From positions 1 to 64,000 of the forward strand of contig JABTVA010000015.1 of NCBI GenBank assembly GCA_015075075.1: a stretch of 64,000 nucleotides of DNA, read 5' to 3'. This stretch comes from Deltaproteobacteria bacterium (lineage in GTDB: Bacteria; Desulfobacterota; GWC2-55-46). The notes under the pieces are model-generated. The model did not search any database and was not told the origin of the DNA. It worked only from the letters and a program-made list of their open reading frames with translations. Shown piece after piece: positions 48,032 to 58,708 of the stretch (within the stretch, counting starts at the first letter, position 1; each line of letters begins with the position of its first letter). The translations under genes and the position numbers were made by a program.

Positions 48032-50464
48032 ATGACACAAAAAGAAAAAGAAAAAGAGATACAGCAGGGCGGAGAGGTCGTTGAGAAGCGGATAAAGCCT
48101 TCCGTCATAAGAAGGAGGACCGCGCCAAAGCCCGCACCTGAAAAGGCGGCACCGGCGGCAAAGGCCGAAGAAATGAAGCCGGCGGAAGCCGCGGAAGTGC
48201 AGCCCCAGCCTGCAAAGGCGGCCAGGGCACCTGAAGCCGCGGCCCCGAAAGCGGCGGAAGCAGCCGTCGCCCCAGCCGCCCCGAAAGCCAAGGACGAGAA
48301 AAAGGACGAGAAAAAGGGCAGGCCCGTAAGGGGCAGGGGCAAAGCCGACGAGAAGAAAGAGGCCCCGAGGAAGACCGCCGCCAGGAAGGTCAAGGAAAAA
48401 TCCGCGGCCGAGATACTCGCCGAGCTCACGGTGGAAGAGGAGCTTGAAAAGGCGGCGTCCGTCGGCGGGACCGCTCCGGAGCCCGCGGAGGCGGCCGCTC
48501 CCGAAGTCCAGGCCGAGGCAACGCCCTCGGAGGCGCCGGCCGCAGCCCAGCCTTCAGTCAAGAAGGAAAAGGTCTTCGAGAAGGAGCCTGAACTTAAGAA
48601 GTTTTTCTCAAGGCGTCCCCAGAAGAAGGACAGGTATCAGAAAGACGCTAAAAAGGCGTCGGCCCAGGCCAGGCCCATGAAGAAGACCGAGATAACGGTC
48701 CCGAAGGCCGCCAAGAGGGTCATAAGGATAGTCGACGCCATAAGTGTTGCCGACCTCTCTCAGAAGCTCGGGGTCAAGGCGGGCGAGATAATAAAGAAGT
48801 TGATGGGCCTCGGGATAATGGCGACCGTCAACCAGCTCATCGACCTGGACGCGGTCACCCTCATAGCCCAGGAATACGGCCATGAGGTCGAGAGCACCGC
48901 GGTCCTGGAAGAGAACCTCATGGAAGCCGGTGTCGAGGCCCCGGAAGGGGAGCGCATAACCAGGGCCCCCGTAGTGACGGTCATGGGCCACGTCGACCAC
49001 GGCAAGACCTCTCTCCTTGACGCCATCAGGAAGACCAACGTCGTAAGCGGCGAGGCGGGCGGGATAACCCAGCACATAGGCGCGTACCACGTGCACCTCG
49101 ACAAGGGCGACGTCACCTTCCTCGACACGCCCGGCCACGAGGCCTTTACCGCCATGAGGGCCAGGGGAGCGAAGGCTACTGACCTGGTCGTCCTGGTCGT
49201 CGCGGCTGACGACGGCGTAATGCCCCAGACGGTCGAGGCCATAAACCACGCCAAGGCCGCCGGGGTCCCGATAATCGTGGCGGTAAACAAGATAGACCTT
49301 CCCCAGGCCGACCCCGGTAAGATAAAGCAGGAGCTTACGGGATACGGCCTCGTCTCCGAGGAATGGGGAGGGGACACCATCTTCGTCGAGGTCTCGGCCA
49401 AGAAGGGCATAAAGATAAAAGAGCTCCTCGAGATGATACTCCTTCAGGCCGAGGTGCTGGAACTGAAGGCAAGCCCGGAATCCCCGGCGAGGGGCATAGT
49501 GGTCGAGGCGAAGCTCGACAAGGGGCGCGGCCCGGTCTCCACGGTCCTCATACAGGACGGCTCGCTCAAGGTAGGGGACGCCATCGTCACCGGCATGCAC
49601 TACGGCAGGGTAAGGGCCATGATAAACGACTGGGGCAAGCGCGTCGACGGCGCGGGCCCCTCGATGCCCATCGAGATACTGGGCCTTTCCGGGGTGCCGC
49701 TTGCCGGAGACACCTTCGTAGCGGTAAAGGACGAGGCCACGGCCAAGCAGATAGCCGCCATAAGGGAAAGGAAGAGCGTCGAACGGGAGCGCCTTAAGAC
49801 CGCGAAGGTGAGCCTCACCGACCTCTACGACAGGATAAACAAGGGCGAGGTCAAGGAGCTTAACCTAATCATAAAGGCGGACGTCCAGGGCTCGATAGAA
49901 GCAGTGAAGGAAACCCTCGGCAAGCTCTCGACCGAGGCCGTCAAGATAAAGATCATCCACAGCGCAGCCGGCGGCATAAACGAGGGAGACGTCATGCTCG
50001 CCGCCGCCTCCAACGCGATAATCATAGGCTTCAACATCAGGCCGGACGCAAAGGCCCAGGCCCTCGCCGAGCGCGAGAACGTAGACCTCCGCCTCTATGA
50101 CATAATCTACAACCTCGTTGACGAGATAAAGGCCGCGATGGAGGGCATGCTCTCGCCGGTCGTAAGGGAAGAGGTGCTGGGAAGGGCTTCGGTCCGCGAG
50201 GTCTTCCGCATCACCAAGGTCGGGAACGTCGCCGGATGCTTCATGACCGACGGCAAGGCCGTAAGGGGCGCAAAGGCCAGGCTCGTAAGGGACAACGTCG
50301 TCATATACGACGGCAAGCTCTCGTCGCTTAAGCGCTTCAAGGACGACGTGAAAGAGGTCGCCTCCGGGTTCGAGTGCGGCATGACCATAGAGGGCTATAA
50401 CGATTACAAGGTCGGCGACGTAATAGAGCTGTACGTTCTCAAGGAAGAGGCCGCCAAGCTGTAG
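48032..50464 (+). CDS. infB: InfB, translation initiation factor IF-2
   Basis: An 810-residue GTPase that delivers initiator tRNA. An Ala/Lys/Glu-rich N-terminal region (1-225), an IF2_N domain (about 230-290), and the G domain near 310 with GHVDHGKTS (G1), [15 protein letters not shown] (G3), [10 protein letters not shown] (G4) and SAKKGIKI (G5). The C-terminus ends with the IF2 C2 domain ([24 protein letters not shown]). A repeat starts directly at its stop. Confidence 0.97.
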   Translation: MTQKEKEKEIQQGGEVVEKRIKPSVIRRRTAPKPAPEKAAPAAKAEEMKPAEAAEVQPQPAKAARAPEAAAPKAAEAAVAPAAPKAKDEKKDEKKGRPVRGRGKADEKKEAPRKTAARKVKEKSAAEILAELTVEEELEKAASVGGTAPEPAEAAAPEVQAEATPSEAPAAAQPSVKKEKVFEKEPELKKFFSRRPQKKDRYQKDAKKASAQARPMKKTEITVPKAAKRVIRIVDAISVADLSQKLGVKAGEIIKKLMGLGIMATVNQLIDLDAVTLIAQEYGHEVESTAVLEENLMEAGVEAPEGERITRAPVVTVMGHVDHGKTSLLDAIRKTNVVSGEAGGITQHIGAYHVHLDKGDVTFLDTPGHEAFTAMRARGAKATDLVVLVVAADDGVMPQTVEAINHAKAAGVPIIVAVNKIDLPQADPGKIKQELTGYGLVSEEWGGDTIFVEVSAKKGIKIKELLEMILLQAEVLELKASPESPARGIVVEAKLDKGRGPVSTVLIQDGSLKVGDAIVTGMHYGRVRAMINDWGKRVDGAGPSMPIEILGLSGVPLAGDTFVAVKDEATAKQIAAIRERKSVERERLKTAKVSLTDLYDRINKGEVKELNLIIKADVQGSIEAVKETLGKLSTEAVKIKIIHSAAGGINEGDVMLAAASNAIIIGFNIRPDAKAQALAERENVDLRLYDIIYNLVDEIKAAMEGMLSPVVREEVLGRASVREVFRITKVGNVAGCFMTDGKAVRGAKARLVRDNVVIYDGKLSSLKRFKDDVKEVASGFECGMTIEGYNDYKVGDVIELYVLKEEAAKL

Positions 50465-50583
50465 CAGGCTGCTGAAAAAGCCCTTGAATGCGTCGTCTTC
50501 AAAATTGGCAACTCCGGCGTACATGGAAAGTACGCCTCGTTCTCATTTTTCGACTCCTTGCATCTTGAGCTTTGAGCAGCCTG
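50465..50583 (+). repeat. Repeat family 2, copy D
   Basis: Begins with the base after the infB stop. Ends CAGGCTGCTGAAAAAGC and GCTTTGAGCAGCCTG pair. The inner palindrome GGCGTACATGGAAAGTACGCC and TTTTTCGACTCCTTGCATCTTGAG match copy C closely. It lies inside an otherwise tight operon. Confidence 0.92.
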
Positions 50584-50667
50584 AACGCGTTTCTTTTGAG
50601 CCAGCAATCTGAGAAAGGCATGCCGGGCCTTTTCGCGGATCCGGTAAATTCAAGTGACCGGAGCGCA

Positions 50668-50952
50668 ATGGTCAGGGTATCGACGGTCACGCTCGTAGTG
50701 CATGAGAGCCGGTCCCTGAAGGACAAGAGGCAGGCCCTCAAGAGCGTAATCGGAAAAGTGAAGAACAGGTTCAACGTCTCCATCGCCGAGGTGGCCGACA
50801 ACGACTCGTGGCAGAGGGCCACTCTCGGGATAGCCGCGGTGGGGAATGACAGGGCCTTCGTAAACTCGGTCCTCGACAAGACGCTTTCCTTCATAGAGGG
50901 CCCGCACCTTGCCGAGGTAACTGACTCGACCATCGAGATGATGAACCTTTAG
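50668..50952 (+). CDS. DUF503 (YlxP-like) protein
   Basis: A 94-residue protein. ATG 50668 begins MVRVSTVTLVVHESRSLKDKRQALKSVIGKVKNRFNVSIAEVADND, the DUF503/YlxP signature. The frame is open upstream into the repeat but that part has no family sequence. Genes of this family sit between infB and rbfA in many bacteria, as here. Biochemical role is not established. Confidence 0.9.
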   Translation: MVRVSTVTLVVHESRSLKDKRQALKSVIGKVKNRFNVSIAEVADNDSWQRATLGIAAVGNDRAFVNSVLDKTLSFIEGPHLAEVTDSTIEMMNL

Positions 50953-51018
50953 AAACAGGCACTCCGGTCTGCCGGCCCTAATCCCTGTTTTACATCTTCC
51001 AAAGGACACGTAATTTCC

Positions 51019-51374
51019 ATGAGCTACAAGCGTTCCGAACGGGTACCGACCCTTACAGCGAGGAGGTCGCCTGGCGGGTCCTTTACGCATGAACAAAGGG
51101 ACCTGAGGATCGGTTTCGTGACCATCACCGCGTCAGCTCACGCCGGACCCCGGCGAGGCCAGGATTTTCTTCAGCCAGCCCGGAAGCCCCGGGGACAGGG
51201 AAAAGACGCCAGGGGCTTGAGAGCGCGAGCGGGTACATCAGGAGAAACCCTTGCAAAAAGCTGATTTGAGGCATATTCAAAATCACCTTCCTTTCGACGA
51301 AAGTCGCCTTGAATACCGGAAAAGATAGAGAAGATGATAAGGACATGAAAAGGGAAGGGGACCTTAGCGGATGA
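51019..51374 (+). pseudogene. rbfA: RbfA, ribosome-binding factor A, heavily frameshifted
   Basis: ATG 51019 begins MSYKRSERV and the text RDLRIGFVTITA matches RbfA, the cold-shock 30S maturation factor. From about 51045 on, indels move the frame many times; for example GTCAGCTC should be GGTCAAGCTC. Later text fits RbfA in mixed frames: ARIFFSQPGSPGDREKT, SGYIRRN, LRHI, FDESLEYG, DMKREGDLSG, stop 51372-51374. The position in the block supports it. The stop overlaps nrnA. Confidence 0.82.
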
Positions 51375-52388
51375 CAGCCGACCATCGGCGCCTTTGGGTC
51401 TGCCAAAGACCAGCGATATGATAGAAGGTTCGACGACATAAACCCGAGATAGAAAAGGGGAAAGTTCCTGTGGTCCGCAATGCAAGCCCGGAGGGCGACG
51501 CGATAGGGTCCCTGTTGGGCCCTCGTCTGGCCTTGAGGGCGGGCGGCAAGGACGCGGTCGCTCACCCCGAAGACCCGGCCCTGGACCTTTCAAGTTCCTC
51601 CGCCGGGAACAATCGTCCAGCCTGGAAGGCTCAGGGTCAGTTCGACGCGACCGGTGGACTGCGGCCAGAAGGAGAGGCTCGGAAAGGGCTTTATGGGGCT
51701 AAGGGAGCCCGGGAAGGTCATCAACATAGACCACCACGCGACGAACGACTCATTCGGCGACTATAACGTGATAGAGCCGGGCGCGAGCGCCGCCGGCGAG
51801 ATGGTCTACGACCTCTGCAAGGCCGCGTCCCTCCCCATCACCAAAGAGGTGGCCGTGAACCTCTACGTCGCGATACACACGGACACCGGTTCTTTCCATT
51901 ACTCCTCGTCCACGCCTGAATCTTTCATCAAGGCGGGCGAGCTCGTGAGGCTCGGCGCGGAGCCGTGGGAGGTCTCCACGCGGGTCTACGAGAACCACCC
52001 GGCGAGGAAGTATAAGCTCCTCGGCATGGTGCTCTCGACCCTCGACGTGGTGGGCTTGAACGGCGGCGGGAATGCCAAGGCCGCAACACTTGTCGTTACG
52101 CAGGAGATGTTCAGGAAGGCCGGCGCGGAAAAGGACCTTGCCGACGGGTTCGTCAATTACGCGAGGGGCATAGAGGGTGTCGAGGCCGGGGTCCTCTTCA
52201 GGGAGGCCGGAGAGCTCGAGTACAAGGTGAGCCTCCGCTCAAAAGGCGGGCTCGACGTTTCGGCGGTCGCGATGCGGTTCGGGGGCGGCGGCCACAGGAA
52301 CGCCGCCGGGTTCATGCTGAAAGGGAGCCTTGAGGCCGTTAAGGCGAAGGTAATAGAGGCGCTTAGAGGCGAATCCGGCAGGGCATGA
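51371..52388 (+). CDS. nrnA: NrnA-type DHH phosphoesterase, frameshifted at 5' end
   Basis: Oligoribonuclease/pAp phosphatase family. ATG 51371 (ATGACAGCCGA) overlaps rbfA. The first 280 bases carry many indels, though VVRNASPEGDAIGSLLG and ALRAGGKDAV are readable. From about 51655 the frame is clean: DCGQKERLGK, NIDHHATNDSFGDYN (the DHH motif), HTDTGSFHYS, and the C-terminal DHHA1 FGGGGHRNAAGF. About 338 residues if repaired. The clean part covers 51654-52388. Confidence 0.87.
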
Positions 52389-52415
52389 AAAGCGGACGCG
52401 GTTTCATATAAGGGC

Positions 52416-53156
52416 GTGAAGGCGCTATCCGCGGGATATAACGGCGTCCTGGTGATAGACAAGCCCCAGGGCTGGACCTCGCACGACGTCGTACAGCACG
52501 TAAAGAGGAAGCTCAAGGCCAGGAAGGCCGGGCACCTCGGCACCCTTGACCCTATTGCGACAGGCGTGCTGGTGCTGGTCCTGGACTCGGCCACGAAATA
52601 CGCGTCAAGCCTGGGAGCGGGCGTAAAGGAATACCTGGCCGAGTGCAGGCTCGGCGAGGAGACCGACACCTACGATAGCGAAGGCAGCGTCGTAAGGGCC
52701 CCTGGCACGGGAGACCTTACGGCCGATGACGTAAGAAAGGCTTTGGAGGGGTTCAGGGGTCGCATAAGCCAGGTACCGCCAATGTACTCGGCCGTAAAGA
52801 GCAAGGGCACGCCCCTTTACAAGCTCGCGAGAAAGGGCGTTACGGTCGAGAGGGAGCCCCGGGAGGTAACTGTCCACGAGCTTGAAATCACGGCCCTGGA
52901 CCTCCCGGTCCTTGAGTTCAGGACCGTCTGCTCCGCCGGGACCTATGTGAGGTCCATCTGCCACGACCTCGGCGAGAGGCTCGGATGCGGAGGGCACCTT
53001 CAGGCCCTCCGGAGGACCAGGTCAGGGGCTTTCCACATAGACGAGGCGGCAGACCCGAAGATTCCGGCAGAGGAGCTGGCGAAAAGGATAATCCCGCTCG
53101 ATGAGGCCCTCGGGAGGGCCGCAAGGGAAGCCGGGCACCACGGCCCTGAAGCATAG
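52416..53156 (+). CDS. truB: TruB, tRNA pseudouridine-55 synthase
   Basis: A 246-residue enzyme. GTG 52416 is the start. Catalytic aspartate Asp45 in GHLGTLDPIATGVL; other blocks NGVLVIDKPQGWTSHDVV, RGRISQVPPMYSAVKSKGTPLYKLAR, CSAGTYVRSICHDLGERL. The C-terminal PUA domain is short. Undamaged. Usual neighbour of rpsO. Confidence 0.95.
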   Translation: MKALSAGYNGVLVIDKPQGWTSHDVVQHVKRKLKARKAGHLGTLDPIATGVLVLVLDSATKYASSLGAGVKEYLAECRLGEETDTYDSEGSVVRAPGTGDLTADDVRKALEGFRGRISQVPPMYSAVKSKGTPLYKLARKGVTVEREPREVTVHELEITALDLPVLEFRTVCSAGTYVRSICHDLGERLGCGGHLQALRRTRSGAFHIDEAADPKIPAEELAKRIIPLDEALGRAAREAGHHGPEA

Positions 53157-53355
53157 ATTTTCCTTTTATTATCCAAAAAGAGGTGTTACTATCGATTTGC
53201 CGTTTGCCGCACGCTGGCCGGGCTTTACGCAAAAAGCGGCGCGGCTTAAGGAAGAACGACATCTTGAATTGCCGGAGCGCTCTCATGCTTCAAGCCCCTG
53301 AGAGATTATCCATACCCATTCAGTCATGAGAGAAAGGAGGAAGTAAATAGTTCAG

Positions 53356-53622
53356 ATGCTGGCTACCGAAAAGAAACAAGAGATCATACTGTCCTTCAAG
53401 ACGCACGAGAAGGACACGGGCTCGCCCGAGGTGCAGATAGCGCTCTTAAGCGAGAGGATCAACAGCTTGAGCTCGCACTTCAAGACGCACAAGGCTGACC
53501 ACCACTCGAGGAGAGGCCTCCTCAAGATGGTCGGGCAGAGGAGGCGGCTTCTTGACTACGTCAAGAAGAAGGACATCGAGCGCTACAATGGCATAATAGA
53601 AAAGCTCGGTCTCAGGAGATAA
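53356..53622 (+). CDS. rpsO: Ribosomal protein S15
   Basis: An 88-residue 30S protein. [61 protein letters not shown] is the complete S15 signature. GAAAGGAGG at 53332-53340 is about 15 bases before ATG 53356, an unusually long distance. The upstream gap of 200 bases may hold its own promoter and the S15 regulatory leader, but no clear motif is seen. Confidence 0.97.
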   Translation: MLATEKKQEIILSFKTHEKDTGSPEVQIALLSERINSLSSHFKTHKADHHSRRGLLKMVGQRRRLLDYVKKKDIERYNGIIEKLGLRR

Positions 53623-53697
53623 AGAACGGTTGGGGGCGGAGAGTTCCGCTTCTCTCGCCGGGCGGCCGCTGACTGGCCGCGCATCCCGTGTCATGGA

Positions 53698-53728
53698 GGG
53701 GCCCCAATCATGGGATTGGGGCCTTCTT
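53698..53728 (+). terminator. Hairpin between rpsO and pnp
   Basis: GGCCCCAAT pairs perfectly with ATTGGGGCC across CATGGG, followed by TTCTT. It may be an attenuator or a processing site that protects rpsO mRNA. Confidence 0.7.
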
Positions 53729-53807
53729 AAAAACGAGGGCGCAGGGCGCATTTGCGCTTTGGGCCCTGTAGTATTTTGTCCACAAAACTTAGGAGAATGG
53801 AAGCAGA

Positions 53808-55889
53808 ATGAGTAAATACGAAACCACATACGCCGGCAGGCCGCTCACTATAGAGACCGGAAGGATGGCCAGGCAGGCGCACGGCTCTTGCACCGTGAGA
53901 TACGGCGATACGGTCGTGCTGGTCACGGCCTGCAGGAACGACGCCCCTGCAGTTGGGGTAGACTTCATGCCGCTCACGGTCAATTATACCGAGATGACAT
54001 ACGCCGCCGGAAAGATACCGGGCGGTTTTTTCAAAAGGGAAGGAAGGCCGAGCGAAAAGGAAGTGCTGGGCTCAAGGCTCATAGACAGGCCGCTTCGCCC
54101 GCTCTTCCCGGAAGGATATTATAACGAGACCCAGGTAATAGCGACCGTGCTTTCGGTCGATCAGGAGAACGAGCCGGAGATAGCCGCCATGATAGGCGCG
54201 TCAGCGGCCATCGGCATCTCGGACATCCCCTTCGGCGGCCCCATAGCCGGCATCCGCGTGGGATACATAAACGGCGAGCTCGTCGCGAACCCGTCCCTCA
54301 AGCAGCTGAAAGAGAGCCAGATAGACCTCTTTGTCGCCGGCTCGGACGGCTCGATAATAATGGTCGAGGCAGGCGCGAAGTTCGCCTCCGAGGAACTCCT
54401 CGTAAAGGCCCTCGCGTTCGCGCAGAGCGAGATGCAAGGCGTAATAGAGCTCCAGAAGCGCATGGCGTCGGAACTGGGGAAGCCCAAGATGGCCGTCAAG
54501 CCAGCGGCAGCGGACCCCGAGCTCGAAGCTAAGGTAAAGGAGCTTGCCGCCGGAAGGCTCAAGGACGCGCTCAGGATACCCGTAAAGCAGGAGAGGTACG
54601 CTACCGCGGGGGCCGTAAAGGACGAGACCAAGGCCGCGCTCGCCGAGGCCTATCCCGGAAGGGAGAAGGAGATAGACTCCATCTACGGGGACTTGAAATA
54701 CAACCTCATGAGGGAGATGGTCGTAAGCGAGGGGAAAAGGGTGGACGGCAGGGGGCCCAGGGACATAAGGCCCATAACCTGCGACGTGGGGCTCCTTCCG
54801 AGGACCCACGGCTCCGCCCTCTTCACGAGGGGCGAAACGCAGGCGATGGTCGCCACGACCCTCGGCACCTCGGAGGACGAGCAGAAGATAGACGCCCTTT
54901 CCGGGTGGGAGTACAAGACATTCATGCTCCACTATAACTTCCCGCCTTTCAGCGTGGGCGAGGTGAAGATCCTCCGCGGGCCCGGGCGCCGCGAGATAGG
55001 CCACGGCGCGCTCGCCGAGAGGGCCGTCAACAAGATACTGCCGCAGGAGGGCTTCCCATATACCATAAGGGTCGTCTCCGACATACTCGAATCGAACGGC
55101 TCGTCCTCGATGGCGACGGTCTGCGGCGCCTCCCTTTCGCTCATGGACGCAGGAGTGCCGACGCTCGGGCACGTTGCGGGCATAGCGATGGGCCTCATAA
55201 AGGAAGGCGACAAGGTCGTGATACTCTCCGACATACTCGGCGATGAAGACCACCTTGGCGACATGGACTTCAAGGTCGCGGGAACCGCCGACGGCGTAAC
55301 CGCCCTCCAGATGGACATCAAGATAAGCGGCGTGACCGCCGAGCTTCTGAAGGACGCGCTCGAGCAGGCCCGCGAGGGAAGGCTCCACATCCTCGGCAAG
55401 ATGAGGGAAGGCATCGAGACGCCGAGGGCCGAGCTCTCCGCCTACGCGCCGAGGATAACGACCATATACGTCAAGCAGGAGAGGATAAAGGACGTAATCG
55501 GGCCCGGCGGCACAGAACATCAAGGGCATCATACTCGAGACGACGCGGGCGTCAAGATTGACATAGACACACTGGCAAGGTGAACATCGCCTCCGTGGAC
55601 GGCGCGGCAGCCGAGAGGGCCGCGCAATGGTCAGAAGCTTACGCAGGACGCCGGAGATAGGCAAGGTCTGCTACGGGCAAGGCCTGCGAAGGTGATGACT
55701 GGCGCCTTCGTCGAGATATTCTCTGGGACCGAAGGCCTCGTCCACATCTCGCAGCTCGCCCATGAGCGCGTAAAGAACGCAGGATCGGTTTGCTGAAGGC
55801 GGCACGAGGTACCTGCCAAGGTTATCGACATCGACAGGGACGGGAAGATCAGGCTTTCGAGGAAAGAGGCGCTGGGAGAGACCTTATAA
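53808..55889 (+). CDS. pnp: Pnp, polynucleotide phosphorylase, frameshifted at 3' end
   Basis: 3'-to-5' phosphorolytic exoribonuclease. The two RNase PH domains are intact (residues 1-560: [42 protein letters not shown]). The KH and S1 domains from about 55510 are broken: IKDVIGPGG then shifts; [77 protein letters not shown] are readable to the stop at 55887-55889. Insertions and deletions both occur. About 693 residues when repaired, normal length. Confidence 0.92.
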
Positions 55890-55947
55890 AATACCGGCGC
55901 TTCTAAAGACGGTCAACTCCGGGGCCTGAACGGCCCCGAGGAAAGCA

Positions 55948-57204
55948 ATGTCCATTATCAGGAAGACCCTTCTCGGAAGCGGGATCCCCGTCATCACGGA
56001 AGAGATGCCTGACGTCGAGTCGTCATCCATAGGCATCTGGGTGAACACCGGCTCAAGGCACGAGACCCCGGAGATAAACGGGGTGTCCCATCTCGTGGAG
56101 CACCTCCTTTTCAAAGGCACTGAAAGAAGGACGGCCCTCGACATCTCGATGGAGATCGAGAGCGTCGGGGGCGTCCTGAACGCCTTCACCGGCAGGGAAT
56201 ACACCTGCTTCTATTCCAAGACCCTCAATAAGGACCTCCCCAAGGCGATAGACCTCCTCTCCGACATCTTCATAAACTCGAAGTTCGACCGCAGGGAGAT
56301 GGAGAAGGAGAAGCTCGTAGTCCTCCAGGAGATAAAGATGGTGGAGGACACGCCGGACGACCTCATCCACGACCTCTTTGCCGAGAGGTTCTGGGACGGG
56401 CACCCGCTCGGCTGGTCCATTCTCGGCCCCTCGAAGACGATACAGTCCATGACGAGGTCGAGCGTGCTTGAGTATTTCAGCGCGCAATACGCGCCGCTTA
56501 ACGTCTTCATAACGGCCGCCGGAGGGCTCAGCCACAGGAGCGTAGTGCGTCTCCTGAAGCCCTTTTTCGAAGGCCTTGAAAAAGGAGGGACGCCTTCCGG
56601 TCGCACGGCCCCGAAGGCGCTCCCCGGAGTGAAGCTCGTTAAAAAGGAGCTCGAGCAGGTGCACATGTGCATCGGCGTGCCAATGCCGCCCCAGCCGCAC
56701 CCGGACAGGTACAGGGTCTATCTCATGAACACGATCCTCGGAGGCGGCATGAGCTCAAGGCTCTTCCAGGAGATACGGGAGAAGAGGGGGCTTGCCTATT
56801 CCGTCTATTCCTACTTGAACCTCTGCAAGGACGCGGGGGCCCTTACCGCATACGCCGGGACCTCCGCCGAGAAGTTCTCAGATGTCGCGGGACTTGTCTT
56901 GCGGGAGTTCGAGAGGTTCCCGAAGGACGTGACCGCCTCGGAGCTCAGGAACGCGAAGGAGCAGTTGAAGGGCGGGATGCTCCTGGGCCTTGAGACGAGC
57001 GACAGCAGGATGATGAAGCTCGCGAGGGACGAGTTCTACTTCGGGCGTCCGGTGCCGGTAAGGGAAATAGTGAAGGACATAGACTCGGTGACTCTTTCGA
57101 GCCTCAGGAAGCTTGCAAAGGAGCTCCTTTCGCCTGACAGGGTCACGATGGTCGCGATGGGGAAGGTTAGCCGGCGCAGCCTTCCGTCTCAGCTCAGGGC
57201 CTGA
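55948..57204 (+). CDS. M16-family zinc peptidase (pitrilysin-like)
   Basis: A 418-residue peptidase. Zinc motif HLVEHLLF (HxxEH) at 48-52 and the downstream glutamate region (NAFTGREYTCFYSKTL). C-terminal inactive-homologous half has RLFQEIREKRGLAYSVYSY. Typical neighbour of pnp. Could act on targeting peptides or small proteins; substrate not predictable. Complete. Confidence 0.92.
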   Translation: MSIIRKTLLGSGIPVITEEMPDVESSSIGIWVNTGSRHETPEINGVSHLVEHLLFKGTERRTALDISMEIESVGGVLNAFTGREYTCFYSKTLNKDLPKAIDLLSDIFINSKFDRREMEKEKLVVLQEIKMVEDTPDDLIHDLFAERFWDGHPLGWSILGPSKTIQSMTRSSVLEYFSAQYAPLNVFITAAGGLSHRSVVRLLKPFFEGLEKGGTPSGRTAPKALPGVKLVKKELEQVHMCIGVPMPPQPHPDRYRVYLMNTILGGGMSSRLFQEIREKRGLAYSVYSYLNLCKDAGALTAYAGTSAEKFSDVAGLVLREFERFPKDVTASELRNAKEQLKGGMLLGLETSDSRMMKLARDEFYFGRPVPVREIVKDIDSVTLSSLRKLAKELLSPDRVTMVAMGKVSRRSLPSQLRA

Positions 57205-57261
57205 GCCCGTAGGGATTGAATCGCAAGGCCGTATATGGTAAATTTATAAGCGGAACCAGCC

Positions 57262-57933
57262 ATGAGGATACTCGTTGTAGAAGACGAAAAGAAGGTCGCG
57301 GCGTTCATAAAGAGGGGGCTTGAGCAGGAGAGCTACGCCGTGGACGTGGTCGAGGACGGCGCCGAGGGGCAGAACTACGCCGAGATGAACGAGTATGACG
57401 CGATCATCCTCGATATCATGCTCCCCGGCAAGAACGGCCTCGAGGTCCTTAAAGACCTGAAGGCAGCGGGCGTGAGCTCGCCGGTCCTCCTCCTTACCGC
57501 CCGCGATTCGGTCGAGGACAGGGTCAAGGGCCTGAACGTCGGCGCCGACGACTACCTTACGAAACCCTTCGCGTTCGAGGAGCTGCTTGCGAGGCTCAGG
57601 CTGCTCATGAGAAGGGGCGGGTACGGCGCGCCGGTGCTTAAGTTCGCGGACCTGAGCCTCGACCCCGCCACACGCAAGGCCAAAAGGGGCGGGGTCGAGG
57701 TCGAGCTTACGGTCAAGGAGTACGCGCTCCTTGAATACCTCCTCCGGAACCCGAACAGGGTGCTCACGAGGACCCTCATCGCCGAGCACGTATGGGACCA
57801 GTCCTTTGACAGCGAGACTAACGTCGTGGACGTCTACATAAATCATCTCAGGAGCAAGGTGGACAAGGACTTCCCCCAGAAGCTCATCCACACCGTAAGG
57901 GGCGTGGGATACGTCCTGAAGACCGAAGATTAA
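57262..57933 (+). CDS. OmpR/PhoB-family response regulator (orphan)
   Basis: A 223-residue regulator. Receiver 1-118 with acidic pocket VEDE and phospho-aspartate Asp51 (AIILDIMLPG), LTAR and K in DYLTKPF; winged helix 125-220 (VELTVKEYALLEYLLRNPNRVLTRTLIAEHVW; TNVVDVYINHLRSKVD; TVRGVGYVL). It resembles heavy-metal-type regulators such as CusR by eye. No histidine kinase gene follows; a repeat and non-coding DNA do instead. Confidence 0.92.
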   Translation: MRILVVEDEKKVAAFIKRGLEQESYAVDVVEDGAEGQNYAEMNEYDAIILDIMLPGKNGLEVLKDLKAAGVSSPVLLLTARDSVEDRVKGLNVGADDYLTKPFAFEELLARLRLLMRRGGYGAPVLKFADLSLDPATRKAKRGGVEVELTVKEYALLEYLLRNPNRVLTRTLIAEHVWDQSFDSETNVVDVYINHLRSKVDKDFPQKLIHTVRGVGYVLKTED

Positions 57934-57984
57934 CCCGGCCTGCACCCCAATCCTCCGCCTTCTTGACTTGGCCTTCCAGCGATT

Positions 57985-58115
57985 TAAGGCAACCTCTAAA
58001 AATTGATCTTTTCCCCGGACTCTGTGTCAGGCCGTGAATAAAAATGCTCACATATTGTCATATATGCTCCGCTTTTATTCCGGCCTTCTTGATTGGGGAA
58101 AATTTCTTGTAGAAG
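57985..58115 (+). repeat. Repeat family 4, copy B
   Basis: Matches 9452-9597: AAGGCAACCTCTAAAAATT, CTGTGTCAGG, AATAAAAATGCTCACATATT, CATATATGCTCCGCTTTTATT, GGCCTT. The right end is less well kept than in copy A. It follows the orphan regulator. Confidence 0.85.
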
Positions 58116-58140
58116 TTTATATATAATAAATTATAGGCCG

Positions 58141-58626
58141 TTAATCCAGCTCAATGAGTAGTTGCGCCCGAACCACTGGCATTTTACAGGGCGGGTGTTT
58201 ATCCTGTTTACGGAGGACTTGGCATGGAGCGGCATTGCAGCATAAACGAGGCAAGGCCTGAAGACCTACCCACATAAATGGCATAGCAGGCATAGACCGC
58301 AGAACATAATCAGTACAGGAACAAGGCGCGGCGGCATAAGCGACTGGGGAGTCCGGGGCGTCCCTGGCGTGATAAACGAAGACCATTGAGAGATGCGTAC
58401 CGAGGGTGTAATGCTCCCGGACGCTACGGCAGCGAAAGGGAAGGGTTCCTGAAGGCTCCTCAAGACGTTTGGGCGTTAAAGCCGCGACGAACGGGCTGCG
58501 GTCAGTGTAAGGTCGCATGCGCACGTAACGGCATGTAATAGCCGGCGCGATTGCGCCCGTCCGGCGAAATACAGACACGTCGGAGCCGCGTTTGGGCATA
58601 GCTTTTCTTCCGCGCAGGATTACCAC
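58141..58626 (-). CDS. Possible orphan ORF of unknown origin
   Basis: A 161-codon open frame on the minus strand in the largest gap of the window. No family is recognised. Its arginine codons are mostly CGC/CGT rather than the AGG used all around, so if real it was probably acquired; if not, the DNA is unlike the rest of the window. Many cysteines (about 9) in the C-terminal half. No strong ribosome-binding site before its ATG. Low confidence that it is translated. Confidence 0.25.
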   Translation of the reverse strand: MVILRGRKAMPKRGSDVSVFRRTGAIAPAITCRYVRMRPYTDRSPFVAALTPKRLEEPSGTLPFRCRSVREHYTLGTHLSMVFVYHARDAPDSPVAYAAAPCSCTDYVLRSMPAMPFMWVGLQALPRLCCNAAPCQVLRKQDKHPPCKMPVVRAQLLIELD

Positions 58627-58656
58627 GCCTTTTTTTGTTTTTTTCCCGATTAGTAG

Positions 58657-58662
58657 TATAAT
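58657..58662 (+). promoter_or_regulatory. -10 box of a candidate sigma-70 promoter for glcD
   Basis: TATAAT at 58657-58662; a poor -35 TTGTTT at 58635-58640 lies 16 bases upstream. The glcD start is 47 bases downstream. Confidence 0.4.
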
Positions 58663-58708
58663 GAGACGAGCGCCAGGAAATCGACACTGGCGCGCCTGGG
58701 GCCGTGTA

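Noticed and set aside
48444..48680. Arg-rich + frame inside infB
   Set aside because: Alternative frame of the Ala/Lys/Glu-rich IF-2 N-terminus; no independent support.
58141..58626. Possible structural RNA (tmRNA, RNase P RNA, 6S) or RAYT transposase
   Set aside because: None of the conserved landmarks of these RNAs or the transposase histidine motifs could be found.
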